DNA of 64,000 nucleotides from Eubacterium sp. MSJ-33 (lineage in GTDB: Bacteria > Bacillota > Clostridia > Lachnospirales > Lachnospiraceae), in assembly GCF_022174665.1 (NCBI RefSeq), contig NZ_CP076562.1, positions 2,496,525 through 2,560,524 on the forward strand, read 5' to 3'. The position numbers were made by a program, and so were the translations under genes. The notes under the pieces were generated by a model. The model saw nothing but the letters and a program-made list of their open reading frames with translations, had not been told where the DNA came from and ran no database searches. Below, piece after piece: positions 43,501-52,150 of this stretch. Each line of letters opens with the position of its first letter. The stretch's first letter is position 1.

Positions 43501-44259
43501 ATGGCTTTTGAAGAAGAACTTAAAACACTAATAGAAAGAACAAAAAAGAATGGCACAGATACATCTTATAAAGAATCGTATGAAGCAATAAATAGTAATT
43601 TTTATGATGTAAAAAAGCAACACGAAATATGGATGAATGATGTTGAAATATTTTTCAATAAATATTTAAAGGAGCATGTGTTAGCTCCGAAAATAGAGTC
43701 ATGGCTATTTCATAGGAAATATAATCAATTAGTTGCGGCGTTAGAAAGTATATGTAATGACAAGAACTATATAGATAAAATGAATGGCATATCAACAGTG
43801 GAAGTGCCAAAGTATCAAGCAAATTCGTTGCCAGAATATGATGTTTTTATATCTCATGCGAATAAGGATAAAGAGAATCTAATAGAGGAACTATATAAGT
43901 CTCTAAAAAAGTTGGGTGTTAAAATATTTTATGATAAAGAAGAACTTGAATGGGGAGATAATTGGAAGGACAGAATCCTTAATGGAACTAAGAAAGCTGA
44001 ATTTGCAATTATTGTGATTTCAGAGAATTTCTTTGATAGAGAATGGACCGAGAGAGAACTTGGCGAGTTCTTGAATCGTCAAAATAGAAATGGACAGAAA
44101 TTAATTTTGCCTATTTTACATAATATTTCTGTAGAGCAATTAAAGGAGAAATATCCGACAGTTGCAGATATCCAGGCAATAGATTCGTCTAAATATAGTT
44201 GTGATGAGATAGCGCTTTCGTTTGCCAGGCAGTTAATCAAACGTTTGAAAAACATTTAG
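43501..44259 (+). CDS. TIR-domain protein, probable NAD-cleaving defence effector
   Basis: A 252-residue protein. An N-terminal helical region of about 110 residues has no recognised domain. The TIR domain (about 112-240) starts with YDVFISHANKDKE and includes VKIFYDKEELEWGDNW and VISENFFDREWTEREL. Glu186 in the WTERE segment sits where the catalytic glutamate of TIR NADases lies. Bacterial TIR proteins of this size serve as effectors in several anti-phage systems, including Thoeris-type ones. The AT-rich composition differs from the GC-rich cargo upstream. Start after GAGGGGAAACAAGGG, own promoter. The partner could be the AlbA_2 gene 98 bases downstream. Confidence 0.85.
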   Translation: MAFEEELKTLIERTKKNGTDTSYKESYEAINSNFYDVKKQHEIWMNDVEIFFNKYLKEHVLAPKIESWLFHRKYNQLVAALESICNDKNYIDKMNGISTVEVPKYQANSLPEYDVFISHANKDKENLIEELYKSLKKLGVKIFYDKEELEWGDNWKDRILNGTKKAEFAIIVISENFFDREWTERELGEFLNRQNRNGQKLILPILHNISVEQLKEKYPTVADIQAIDSSKYSCDEIALSFARQLIKRLKNI

Positions 44260-44357
44260 AGTGGGGAAAAATGAGATAGAACAAGAACAGGACTAGAATT
44301 AGACTGACAAAGAATAAATGTAGAAGGAATATTGTTTTAGATATTGGAGGTAGTAAT

Positions 44358-45773
44358 ATGGCAGAAGAGACACTGTTTTCCGGCGAATCAAAAAATATTG
44401 AATATAAGGTTGCAGTACCGGATAAAAGCGAAAAATATATGAAAACTGTTGTAGCTTTTGCCAATGGTAGGGGAGGAAAAATTGTTTTCGGAATAGAGGA
44501 CAAGACCTTAGAAGTTGTGGGAATGGATGAAGATAGTATCTATAAGACAATGGATGCCATTACCAATGCTATTTCAGATTCTTGCGAACCTGCAATCAGA
44601 CCGGATGTGGCGATGCAGACGATTAAGGATAAGACAGTGATTGTGGTAGAGATATTCCCAGGGGCAGAGCGTCCATACTATATAAAATCACAAGGTGTGT
44701 TTGATGGTACTTATGTGCGTGTTGCAGGTACGACTAGGCATGTCGAGGATTATATGTTAAGAGAGTTGATGCTGGAAGGTAAGAATCGTTATTTTGACAG
44801 TGAAATATGTCAGAATATGGATATATCAGATAGTGAGATTGAGGAGCTCTGCAAGAGCTTGAAGGGGACTGCCATACGAAATACATGGCAGGATAGTGAA
44901 AAAGTGAAGATTAAGGATGTCACCAGAAATATACTGATTTCATGGGGCGTTCTGAAGGAGGAAGGCGGAAAGGTATATCCGACCAATGCATATGCACTTT
45001 TGACCGGACGGATGGTAGGGCAGCCGGTTATTCAGTGCGGCGTGTTCAAGGGAACCAATCGGGCACATTTTGTTGATCGGAGAGAGTTTGAGGGTTCTAT
45101 TCAGGAACAAATGGATGCTGCATACCAGTATGTTCTTGAAAAAATTAACATGGGAATGACCATAAAGGGAATGTACAGACAAGATGTATATGAACTTCCT
45201 ACAGATAGTATAAGAGAGTTGATTGCAAACGCAGTGGCTCATCGTAGTTATCTTGAGCCGGGAAATATACAAGTGGCATTGTATGATGACAGACTAGAGA
45301 TTACTTCGCCGGGTATGCTACTGAATAATGTTACGATCGAAAAAATGATAGAAGGTTACTCAAGACCGAGAAATCCCGCAATCGCAAGAGCTTTTGCGTA
45401 CATGAAAATTATTGAAAAATGGGGAACTGGAATACCGAGGTTATTTGCAGCCTGTGAGGAATATGGATTACCGAAGCCGGAGTTGATTGATTTTGATGGC
45501 GATTTCAGAGTAAATATGTATCGAAAAAGGGATGCTAATACAGAAACTAACACAGAAACTAACATAGAAACTAACACAGAAACTAACACAGAAAATGTAG
45601 GGAGAATAATTAGGCTCATGGGTGAACAGCCTTCCATTACAGTAAAGATGATTGCACAGCAGCTTGGGCTTTCTGTTGGAGGAGTTCGTTATCATATCAA
45701 TAAATTAAAGAAAGATGGTGTTGTGGAGCATATCGGTTCTTCTAAGAAAGGTACATGGGTAATCCATGATTAA
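44358..45773 (+). CDS. AlbA_2/Schlafen-type ATPase-like regulator
   Basis: A 471-residue protein. The N-terminal AlbA_2 (Schlafen AAA_4) domain (FSGESKNIEYKVA ... VVAFANGRGGKIVFGI) is followed by a HATPase_c_4-like region (IRELIANAVAHRSY; KWGTGIPRLFAAC). A run of NTET repeats then leads to a winged helix-turn-helix (PSITVKMIAQQLGLSVGGV). The start follows GGAGG. Such proteins are usually annotated as ATP-binding transcriptional regulators; Schlafen-like domains also occur in defence islands. It lies next to the TIR gene in the same direction, with no terminator seen between. Confidence 0.8.
   Translation: MAEETLFSGESKNIEYKVAVPDKSEKYMKTVVAFANGRGGKIVFGIEDKTLEVVGMDEDSIYKTMDAITNAISDSCEPAIRPDVAMQTIKDKTVIVVEIFPGAERPYYIKSQGVFDGTYVRVAGTTRHVEDYMLRELMLEGKNRYFDSEICQNMDISDSEIEELCKSLKGTAIRNTWQDSEKVKIKDVTRNILISWGVLKEEGGKVYPTNAYALLTGRMVGQPVIQCGVFKGTNRAHFVDRREFEGSIQEQMDAAYQYVLEKINMGMTIKGMYRQDVYELPTDSIRELIANAVAHRSYLEPGNIQVALYDDRLEITSPGMLLNNVTIEKMIEGYSRPRNPAIARAFAYMKIIEKWGTGIPRLFAACEEYGLPKPELIDFDGDFRVNMYRKRDANTETNTETNIETNTETNTENVGRIIRLMGEQPSITVKMIAQQLGLSVGGVRYHINKLKKDGVVEHIGSSKKGTWVIHD
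45538..45597 (+). repeat. 12-base in-frame tandem repeat
   Basis: Five copies of about ACAGAAACTAAC, one with a T for C change, encode NTETNTETNIET-type linker sequence between the ATPase-like part and the helix-turn-helix. Copy number may vary without shifting the frame. Confidence 0.85.
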
Positions 45774-45899
45774 AATTGTTGTATTGCGAGTGGAATAGTA
45801 TACTAAAAGCAAAAGGTGAACAATTAAAGCGATTATGCCGATATACAATGTGAGTCAGTAAATGGATTTACAATATAATGTGCACAAGGAGGTTACATT

Positions 45900-46592
45900 A
45901 TGTCAAAAATTACAGATTATGCTTTTTTGTTTCAAAATTCATCCGGAAAGTCGGCATTTAATCCAATAGGGAGTTTCCAATTATCCCAGCTCAATAGCAG
46001 TGCAGTACAATCACAGTTAAAAGCAGCAGGGATTAACACAAACAGCAAACAATATAAAACCGTTATAAGTAAAATGATGCAAAATGCAAACGGAATGATG
46101 TATACCAATCCGGCAGCCATAAAGAATTTGATGAAGAACTATGACAAAGATGGGGACTATATTTCTCCGGCAACTGGTCTTGCAGGTATGGACGCAACGG
46201 ATATTCCTATTTCGCAGAGACACGTGATTATTGATATTCCTGAAAAAAACAGACAGGAAATGTTTGATAATGCAAAACGGGAGTTCCTTGAAGAAAATGG
46301 AATTGCAAACGGAGATACTACAAAACGTTCAGATGTGTTTTACCATTATCAAAAGTCTGCAAAGAAGCGGGACAGATTAAAGGGGACGTGGACTTTAGAA
46401 CAATATGAACGACAGTATAATCAAGCTTTTTATGATGCGGCAAAGGCTGCCGATCCAACATGGAAACCTGGAAAAGCGATAAAAGCAGGTGCGTTGGATG
46501 GGATTACAAGAGAGCAAATTGATAAATCATTGACTGTAACGATGGGACAATATGGAGAAATATTCAAGAGAGGTTTTGATCTGAAATTATAA
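45900..46592 (+). CDS. DUF3879-type protein
   Basis: A 230-residue soluble protein behind AAGGAGG. The text (ITDYAFLFQNSSGKSAFNPI; ATDIPISQRHVIIDIPEKNR; GALDGITREQIDKSL) fits the DUF3879 family found in Clostridia, some members of which lie near flagellar or motility genes; the function is not established. The final phrase MGQYGEIFKRGFDLKL is a plausible natural end. It is monocistronic, between the AlbA_2 gene and a relaxase remnant. Confidence 0.55.
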   Translation: MSKITDYAFLFQNSSGKSAFNPIGSFQLSQLNSSAVQSQLKAAGINTNSKQYKTVISKMMQNANGMMYTNPAAIKNLMKNYDKDGDYISPATGLAGMDATDIPISQRHVIIDIPEKNRQEMFDNAKREFLEENGIANGDTTKRSDVFYHYQKSAKKRDRLKGTWTLEQYERQYNQAFYDAAKAADPTWKPGKAIKAGALDGITREQIDKSLTVTMGQYGEIFKRGFDLKL

Positions 46593-46683
46593 TGATCTGA
46601 ATATATTAGTAGACAGAACGGCATTTTGTGTAACAAATGCCGTTCGGATGCCTTTTCTATAACTTTACTGCAAAGCATGAGGA

Positions 46684-47045
46684 TTAAATATCTTCATGCT
46701 TTTTCCCTAGATAGGTGTCAATTTCCTTCTGGTGGCGCTGCAGCTCCTTTAGATCACGCTCGTTTTGTTGCTGCTGCTCCTCAAGGTTATACATATCCTG
46801 CTCAGCCTGCTCGAGTCGATTTTGCAGTATTTTGATATTGGAACTGGTGATTGCAGTGAGGTCTATGTTGTGGCTTTCCAGTGCGAATTTCGCATCATGG
46901 TAGGCGTTTAGCTGGAGACATAGCTTCGTATGTAGCTTTCCGCTTTTCTTTTCGTTCTTTCGCTCTTTCCTTTTGCGTTTTCAGATAGGCCTGTCGTCTC
47001 GAAATTCTCTTTTTTATGTTGTCGTCGGTATAGAAGGAACCGAGA
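46684..47045 (-). pseudogene. C-terminal remnant of an element relaxase-like protein
   Basis: Read on the minus strand, the stretch encodes LGSFYTDDNIKKRISRRQAY, then a basic coiled region. After a one-base shift near 46925 it continues as LNAYHDAKFALESHNIDLTA and a Gln/Glu-rich coiled coil, to a stop at 46684-46686. The style is that of relaxase C-termini in Clostridia conjugative elements. No start, nicking domain or intact frame remains. Confidence 0.45.
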
Positions 47046-47139
47046 GAGTATAAATTTAGCAAACTTCATCAAATCTTTATTTTTCCCTGATAGATTATAT
47101 TTCAGTAAGAAATAAAATATAGAAGGAAGGATAGAAAAG

Positions 47140-47853
47140 ATGGAAATGATGTTGCAGACACAAAATTTGTGTAAATATTTTAAAAAGCAGAAAGCGGTAA
47201 ATAATGTTTCACTCAATATAGAAAAAGGACAGATTTATGGACTGCTTGGACCGAATGGTGCTGGTAAATCTACTACATTGAAAATGCTGACCGGTATGAT
47301 GAAACCAACTGCAGGAAAGATTTACCTTGATGGAAAACTATGGAATAGGAAGGATTTGTCAAAAATAGGAGCGTTAATTGAAAATCCGCCTATTTATGAA
47401 AATCTTTCCGCCAGAGAGAATTTGAAAGTAAGACAATTATTGCTTGGTACAGATGAAAACAGAATTGATGAGGTCTTGCAGATTGTATCACTTACAAATA
47501 CCGGAAAGAAGAAAGCTGGGCAGTTCTCTTTGGGAATGAAACAAAGACTAGGTATTGCAATGGCATTGCTTGGAGAACCGGAACTTTTGATATTGGATGA
47601 GCCTACGAATGGATTAGATCCAATAGGCATCGAGGAATTACGAGAACTGATTCGCTCCTTCCCAGGACAGGGAATAACTGTAATTCTTTCCAGTCATATT
47701 CTTTCAGAGGTACAGTTACTTGCAGATAAAGTCGGGATTATTTCAGGTGGAATCTTAGGATACGAGGGAGCATTGAATCAGGGACAGAATCTTGAAGAAC
47801 TGTTTATGGACGTAGTAAGGAAAAACCAGAAAGCAGGTGAAATCCATGGTTAA
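47140..47853 (+). CDS. LanF-type ABC transporter ATPase (peptide resistance)
   Basis: A 237-residue cytoplasmic ATPase. Walker A GPNGAGKSTT, Q-loop at LIENPPIYENLSA, signature FSLGMKQRL, Walker B LLILDEPTNGLDP and switch His in LSSHILSEV. This is the BcrA/LanF subgroup, which powers removal of lantibiotics or bacitracin-like peptides from the membrane. The start follows AGGAAGG. It overlaps the first permease gene by eight bases and begins a five-gene unit with two permeases and a two-component system. No lantibiotic precursor or modifying enzyme is nearby, so it looks like resistance rather than self-immunity. Confidence 0.9.
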   Translation: MEMMLQTQNLCKYFKKQKAVNNVSLNIEKGQIYGLLGPNGAGKSTTLKMLTGMMKPTAGKIYLDGKLWNRKDLSKIGALIENPPIYENLSARENLKVRQLLLGTDENRIDEVLQIVSLTNTGKKKAGQFSLGMKQRLGIAMALLGEPELLILDEPTNGLDPIGIEELRELIRSFPGQGITVILSSHILSEVQLLADKVGIISGGILGYEGALNQGQNLEELFMDVVRKNQKAGEIHG

Positions 47854-48577
47854 TATTGTAAAAGCAGAACATCAAAAAGCCAAAAGAACCATGCGAAAAA
47901 AGTTTATCTGGGGATTTCCTCTTCTTACATTTGTCATGGCATTTATATTTACTCTTGGGATGACAAATGCTTATGCAGAAAGTGTTTGGAACTGGTGGTA
48001 TACACTTTTGCTGCCGGGGATGATTGCTCTATTTTGTTATCTTTCTGTGGCGCAGGAGAAAAAGATAAAATACTATCATTTAATGACTATTCCCACAGAC
48101 AGAAGAAAATTGTTGCTGGGGAAAATTATTTATATTGGGTACATGATTTTGTTTTCTAATGTGATTGTGTTTGCAGGAGCAACGCTTGGAGGCTTTCTTC
48201 TAACGACACATGTTCCAGTTGGAGGAGCGTTGATTGCAGTATTGTTTCTGACGGTTTCTGAGTTATGGGAGATTCCGGTAGCTTTATTTTTAAGTGAACG
48301 ATTTGGAATGATTGTAAACTTGTTCGTCTGCCTATTTATTACCGTCAGCGGTGTGGTAATATCACAAACCAGAATCTGGTATGTACTTGTTTCTGCAATC
48401 CCTATGCGAATGATGTGCCCGTTGCTTCATGTTTTACCAAATGGACTTGCCGCAGAAGCAGGGAATCCTCTTTTGGATACGGGAGTCATTGTTCCGGGAA
48501 TGTGTCTCTCAATCATCTGGTTTGTTTTTGTAACGGTTCTGTTTTTGAAATGGTTTGAGAGAAGAGAGGTGAAATAA
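47846..48577 (+). CDS. LanE/MutE-type ABC permease
   Basis: A 243-residue permease with six hydrophobic helices (FPLLTFVMAFIFTLGMT; LLPGMIALFCYLSVA and others). The opening segment (VKAEHQKAKRT) and the central YHLMTIPTDRRKLLLGKI are typical of lantibiotic-immunity permeases of the MutE/EpiE family. The ATG at 47846 is preferred to a GTG at 47837 because AGGTG lies directly before it. It forms the heterodimeric channel with the next permease. Confidence 0.85.
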   Translation: MVNIVKAEHQKAKRTMRKKFIWGFPLLTFVMAFIFTLGMTNAYAESVWNWWYTLLLPGMIALFCYLSVAQEKKIKYYHLMTIPTDRRKLLLGKIIYIGYMILFSNVIVFAGATLGGFLLTTHVPVGGALIAVLFLTVSELWEIPVALFLSERFGMIVNLFVCLFITVSGVVISQTRIWYVLVSAIPMRMMCPLLHVLPNGLAAEAGNPLLDTGVIVPGMCLSIIWFVFVTVLFLKWFERREVK

Positions 48578-48578
48578 G

Positions 48579-49337
48579 ATGATTGGAAGATCTCTTAATG
48601 CAGACTTGCGAAAGATGAAAGGAACATCTGTGATTCTGGCACACTTATTGATTCCGATTATAACCAGCGTTATATTTTTAATATATTACTTTTTTTCACC
48701 ATGGAATGAAAATATGAAAGTGATTGCATTTTATCAGGCAATAGGAGCAGGACTTCCGGTACTTATTGGAATTTTTACAGCAAGTGTGATGGAACAGGAA
48801 CAAAATGCAGGTGATTTTCAAAATCTGTTATCTTTATCGAAAAAAAGGGTGGCATTTATATCGAAGCTGATGCTGTTACTGATGCTTTGTCTTGGCTCTG
48901 TCTTATTGACTGCTTTGATATTTGGAACTGGATTTGGAATGATATCAGCAAGTGGTAGCTGGAGTAACAGCAATATTGAAATTGTAAAAATATGTGTTGT
49001 TGCAGCATTGCTGCTGTGGGGAAGCAGTGTTCCACTTTATCTGTGGCAGCTGATTCTGGCTTTTCAGTTTGGAAAAGGGGTATCGATTGGAGCAGGGATT
49101 ATATCAGGACTGATCAGTGCATTGATGCTTACCGGACTTGGAGATTATGTGTGGAAATATGTATTTGTCTGCTGGACGGGTAGAGTACCATATACTTATC
49201 TGCAATCTGTATTGGGAGAAACTAGTGTAGGTGAATGGTTGTCATTCATACCAGGTTGCTTAATATTTACAGGGATTAGTATGGTATACTATTTTTGGTG
49301 GGTAAACCACTGGGAAGGAAACAGAATATCGGAATAG
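48579..49337 (+). CDS. LanG/MutG-type ABC permease
   Basis: A 252-residue permease with six helices and the family-like opening (RSLNADLRKMKGTSVIL) and EQEQNAGDFQNLL loop. The start lies one base after the previous stop, behind AGAGAGGTG. It is the second half of the LanFEG complex. Confidence 0.85.
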   Translation: MIGRSLNADLRKMKGTSVILAHLLIPIITSVIFLIYYFFSPWNENMKVIAFYQAIGAGLPVLIGIFTASVMEQEQNAGDFQNLLSLSKKRVAFISKLMLLLMLCLGSVLLTALIFGTGFGMISASGSWSNSNIEIVKICVVAALLLWGSSVPLYLWQLILAFQFGKGVSIGAGIISGLISALMLTGLGDYVWKYVFVCWTGRVPYTYLQSVLGETSVGEWLSFIPGCLIFTGISMVYYFWWVNHWEGNRISE

Positions 49338-49351
49338 AATCGAGGGAAACT

Positions 49352-50014
49352 ATGGCAAAAATACTGGCAGTTGATGATGAACCGGCAATTTTGGAAATGA
49401 TAGAAAGCATTTTGAATAAGGATGGACATCTGGTTACCAAAGTAAGTAATCCACTAAAAATTAATATGGAAGAATTACATCGTTATGACCTGATTTTACT
49501 GGACATTATGATGCCTGGAATTGATGGCTTCGAATTATGCAAAAGAATCAGGGCACTTGTGGATTGTCCGATTTTGTTTCTTACGGCAAAAACGGAGGAA
49601 AACAGTCTGGTAAACGGACTTTCTTTAGGAGCAGATGATTATATTTCAAAGCCATTTGGAGTGATGGAACTTCGGGCAAGGATCAATGCACATCTTAGAA
49701 GAGAGCACAGGGAACATTCTGTCCGGATGGTTTTTGGGAGGGTCTGTATTCAAATATCTCAAAAGAAACTATTGGTTGATGATAAGGAACTTCCTCTTAC
49801 GAAAGCGGAGTACGAAATCTGTGAATTCCTGGCTAAAAACAGGGGACAGGTTTTCTCGAAGGAACAGATATTGGAAGCGGTCTTTGGCTTTGACAATGAA
49901 AGTAATGACAGTACTATAATCACGCATATCAAAAATATAAGAGCAAAATTTGCGGATTATGATTATACACCGATAAAAACAGTCTGGGGGATTGGATATA
50001 AATGGGAAGAGTAA
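49352..50014 (+). CDS. OmpR-family response regulator
   Basis: A 220-residue regulator. The receiver domain has Asp8-Asp9, the phosphoryl-accepting Asp51 (LLDIMMPG) and Lys in SKPFG. The C-terminal winged helix-turn-helix (LTKAEYEICEFLAKNRGQVF ... VWGIGYKWE) is of the OmpR/PhoB type. The start follows CGAGGG; the stop overlaps the kinase gene by 13 bases. It likely activates the upstream transporter genes in response to cationic peptides, as NisR, VanR or CprR do. Confidence 0.92.
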   Translation: MAKILAVDDEPAILEMIESILNKDGHLVTKVSNPLKINMEELHRYDLILLDIMMPGIDGFELCKRIRALVDCPILFLTAKTEENSLVNGLSLGADDYISKPFGVMELRARINAHLRREHREHSVRMVFGRVCIQISQKKLLVDDKELPLTKAEYEICEFLAKNRGQVFSKEQILEAVFGFDNESNDSTIITHIKNIRAKFADYDYTPIKTVWGIGYKWEE

Positions 50015-51378
50015 AGAGAAGCAATGCACTCAGCAGGATTTTTATGAGATATGTACTGGTCATGCTTGGATCATTAGTTGGTTTGGTGATTGTTGCTTAT
50101 CTGCTGCTGTACCTTTTGATTAGTGTGGGCTGTATCTATCCGGCAAATTATGCAGAGCAAAAGATTAATGAAGCATATGATACGATTCTACGTGCAGATA
50201 AAGTGACTGCTGAGATGATTCCCGCACTTTGTGATTATGTAATCTTTTCAGAGAATGGAGAGAAAATAGGTGGAGATCTGTCAGAACAATACGAACAGAT
50301 AGCATGGAATGTTGCAAAGTACGGAAACGCATCCGGGAAATATTTTTATAAAGTAATTGTAAGGGAAAATGAATATGTTGTATTGCAATATCGCCTGACA
50401 CCTCAATATCATTCAGCTTTTTTGAGGGAGCATTTTATAGGACCACAGAATGTGATGATTATTATGTCTGTGATTGGAGCGGTAGCGATTATCATCATTC
50501 CGTCCATACGTTTTGGAAAAAGAATCAAAAAGCAGATGCAGCCTGTATTAGACGCAATCGGACAAATAAAGGATCAAAATCTGGAATATGAGACATCCTG
50601 TTCCGGTATCAAAGAGTTTGATGACTGTTTATCGGCAATCGATGATATGCGAGATGCATTGCGAGAATCTTTAGAAAAGCAGTGGAAAACAGAGCAGGAA
50701 AAGAAACAGCAGATGTCTGCTTTGGCGCATGATATTAAAACACCTCTTACGATTGTACGGGGAAATGCAGAACTACTTTCAGAGACTGAACTGACCACAG
50801 AACAGAAGAAAAATATCACTTATGTTTTGAACGGCACAACACAGATACAAAGTTATGTAAAACAGTTGATAGATGTCACAAAATCATGGAATTGCAGAGA
50901 TGTTACCTATGCAACGGTGAGGTTAGAAGATTTTTTCGCAGATATAAAGGAACAGGCACTCGGACTGGTAGAAATCTATCACCAGAAGATAGATTGGAAG
51001 GCGGAACAAAGTGATAAAAAGGTAACGATTGCTTATGATCCAATGTTCCGGGCCGTAATGAATGTGATTCAGAATGCAGTGGAGCATACAAAAGAAAATG
51101 GAATCATTTATATTGATGCAAAGGAGCAGGATGACCGGCTGACATTCATTGTGGAGGATAACGGATCAGGATTTACAAAAGAAGCATTATTGCATGGCAC
51201 AGAGCAGTTTTTTATGGATGACACAAGTAGAAATGGCGAAGTCCATTATGGGATTGGGCTTTTTTTCGCAAAAACTGTGGCTGAAAAATATGGCGGAGGG
51301 ATTAAACTTTCAAGTTCTGAAAATACAGGTGGGGCGAGGGTAGAAATATTTTTCCTGAGTAGTCAGGAAACAAGCTAA
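50002..51378 (+). CDS. Sensor histidine kinase
   Basis: A 458-residue membrane kinase. Two helices (YVLVMLGSLVGLVIVAYLLL near the N-terminus and VMIIMSVIGAVAIIIIPSI at about 150) enclose an extracellular loop of about 110 residues. A HAMP-like linker and the HisKA domain follow, with His243 in ALAHDIKTPL. The ATP-binding domain has N-box NVIQNAVEHT, G1 VEDNGSGF and G2 GIGLFFAKTVAEKYGGG. It pairs with the preceding regulator. Confidence 0.92.
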   Translation: MGRVKRSNALSRIFMRYVLVMLGSLVGLVIVAYLLLYLLISVGCIYPANYAEQKINEAYDTILRADKVTAEMIPALCDYVIFSENGEKIGGDLSEQYEQIAWNVAKYGNASGKYFYKVIVRENEYVVLQYRLTPQYHSAFLREHFIGPQNVMIIMSVIGAVAIIIIPSIRFGKRIKKQMQPVLDAIGQIKDQNLEYETSCSGIKEFDDCLSAIDDMRDALRESLEKQWKTEQEKKQQMSALAHDIKTPLTIVRGNAELLSETELTTEQKKNITYVLNGTTQIQSYVKQLIDVTKSWNCRDVTYATVRLEDFFADIKEQALGLVEIYHQKIDWKAEQSDKKVTIAYDPMFRAVMNVIQNAVEHTKENGIIYIDAKEQDDRLTFIVEDNGSGFTKEALLHGTEQFFMDDTSRNGEVHYGIGLFFAKTVAEKYGGGIKLSSSENTGGARVEIFFLSSQETS

Positions 51379-51427
51379 ATAGACCGCAATTAAGCTATGT
51401 AAAAGAAATTTTACATGCTTTTATCTA

Positions 51428-51541
51428 ATGGTAGACCGTTATCTTGAAAGAGGCACTATGTATGTGCTTGACGATAACGGTGTGAAAGCTGAATGTGGCG
51501 TCAGATTGGTGGATATGGTGATTTTTCAAAGAAACCTATAA
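51428..51541 (+). pseudogene. GNAT acetyltransferase fragment
   Basis: A 37-codon frame (MVDRYLERGTMYVLDDNGVK, then AECGV) resembles an internal beta-hairpin segment of GNAT enzymes. No acetyl-CoA site remains and the tail is non-homologous. This is a decayed scrap between the kinase gene and the duplicated zinc-ribbon start. Confidence 0.45.
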
Positions 51542-51558
51542 AAGTAATTCAAAAAAGT

Positions 51559-51598
51559 CCTTTGAGAGAAGACAAATCTTTTCTCAAAGGGCTTTTTT
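51559..51598 (+). terminator. Terminator within duplicated segment, copy B
   Basis: CCTTTGAGA...TCTCAAAGG makes a long stem around a small loop, followed by GCTTTTTTG. It may end the transporter/two-component transcript. Confidence 0.8.
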
Positions 51599-51678
51599 GA
51601 TTTTACGGATATTCGCAAACTACAAGAAAAAGCCGAAACTTCCTATACTCTAATCACTGAGGAAGTGGAGATTTTGAC

Positions 51679-51798
51679 ATGAGCAACAGTTTATCGGCAG
51701 TACATCCCGAATTGATTGCCGAATGGTCGGATAAGAATTTACCGCTGACACCGGACAGCATAACTTTCGGCTCGAATGAGAAAGTATGGTGGAAGTAG
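51679..51798 (+). pseudogene. 5' fragment of a zinc-ribbon gene (copy B)
   Basis: 39 codons plus a stop (MSNSLSAVHPELIAEW ... FGSNEKVWWK), nearly identical in protein to the start of the 32048 gene. It is cut off before the first Cys pair, so no zinc site remains. Confidence 0.8.
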
Positions 51799-51865
51799 CA
51801 TAGTATGTGTAGTAAAGCCAAATGGCGACGCGTGGTACACGAATACGAATGAGTACGAGGCAGAC

Positions 51866-52090
51866 TCAGCTGCGTACCTGCCTTGGCGTTATACCATATT
51901 TTCTTTTGAACATCCGGTTGAAATTCGACAGATTTGAGAATCCGCATTTCTGTGAGATTTCAAGAATCGAATCATTGGTCGATGTGAGCATTGCACGTGC
52001 TTCTGTGACACGGAAGTCATTCACATATGAGATAAAGCTCATTCCGGTTGTTGTATTCTACTTATGCGCTCAAAAATATATTGTCAAAGG
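51866..52090 (-). pseudogene. AraC-family regulator, C-terminal remnant
   Basis: The minus-strand text TTGMSFISYVNDFRVTEARA, then ILEISQKCGFSNLSNFNRMF and YGITPRQVR, is the AraC HTH domain with a natural stop at 51866-51868. Upstream of the TTGM segment the frame meets stops (near 52055 and 52065) and a shift, so the gene is dead. The effector domain is absent. Confidence 0.75.
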
Positions 52091-52150
52091 GGTTGCAGCT
52101 GGCGCTGTTAAGGGTTAATATATAATCACATTTTTTACAGGAGCGATTAT

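Larger units (their letters stand above)
51559..51798 (+). repeat. Duplicated segment, copy B
   Basis: Matches 31927-32164 through the hairpin, spacer and first 39 codons of the zinc-ribbon gene, then diverges. Confidence 0.8.

Noticed and set aside
45538..45597. Short regular repeats considered as a CRISPR array
   Set aside because: The units are 12 bases, contiguous without spacers and in frame inside a coding region; no cas genes are near.
47140..48577. Lantibiotic biosynthesis cluster
   Set aside because: Only transporter and two-component genes are present; no precursor peptide or modification enzyme was found within several kilobases.
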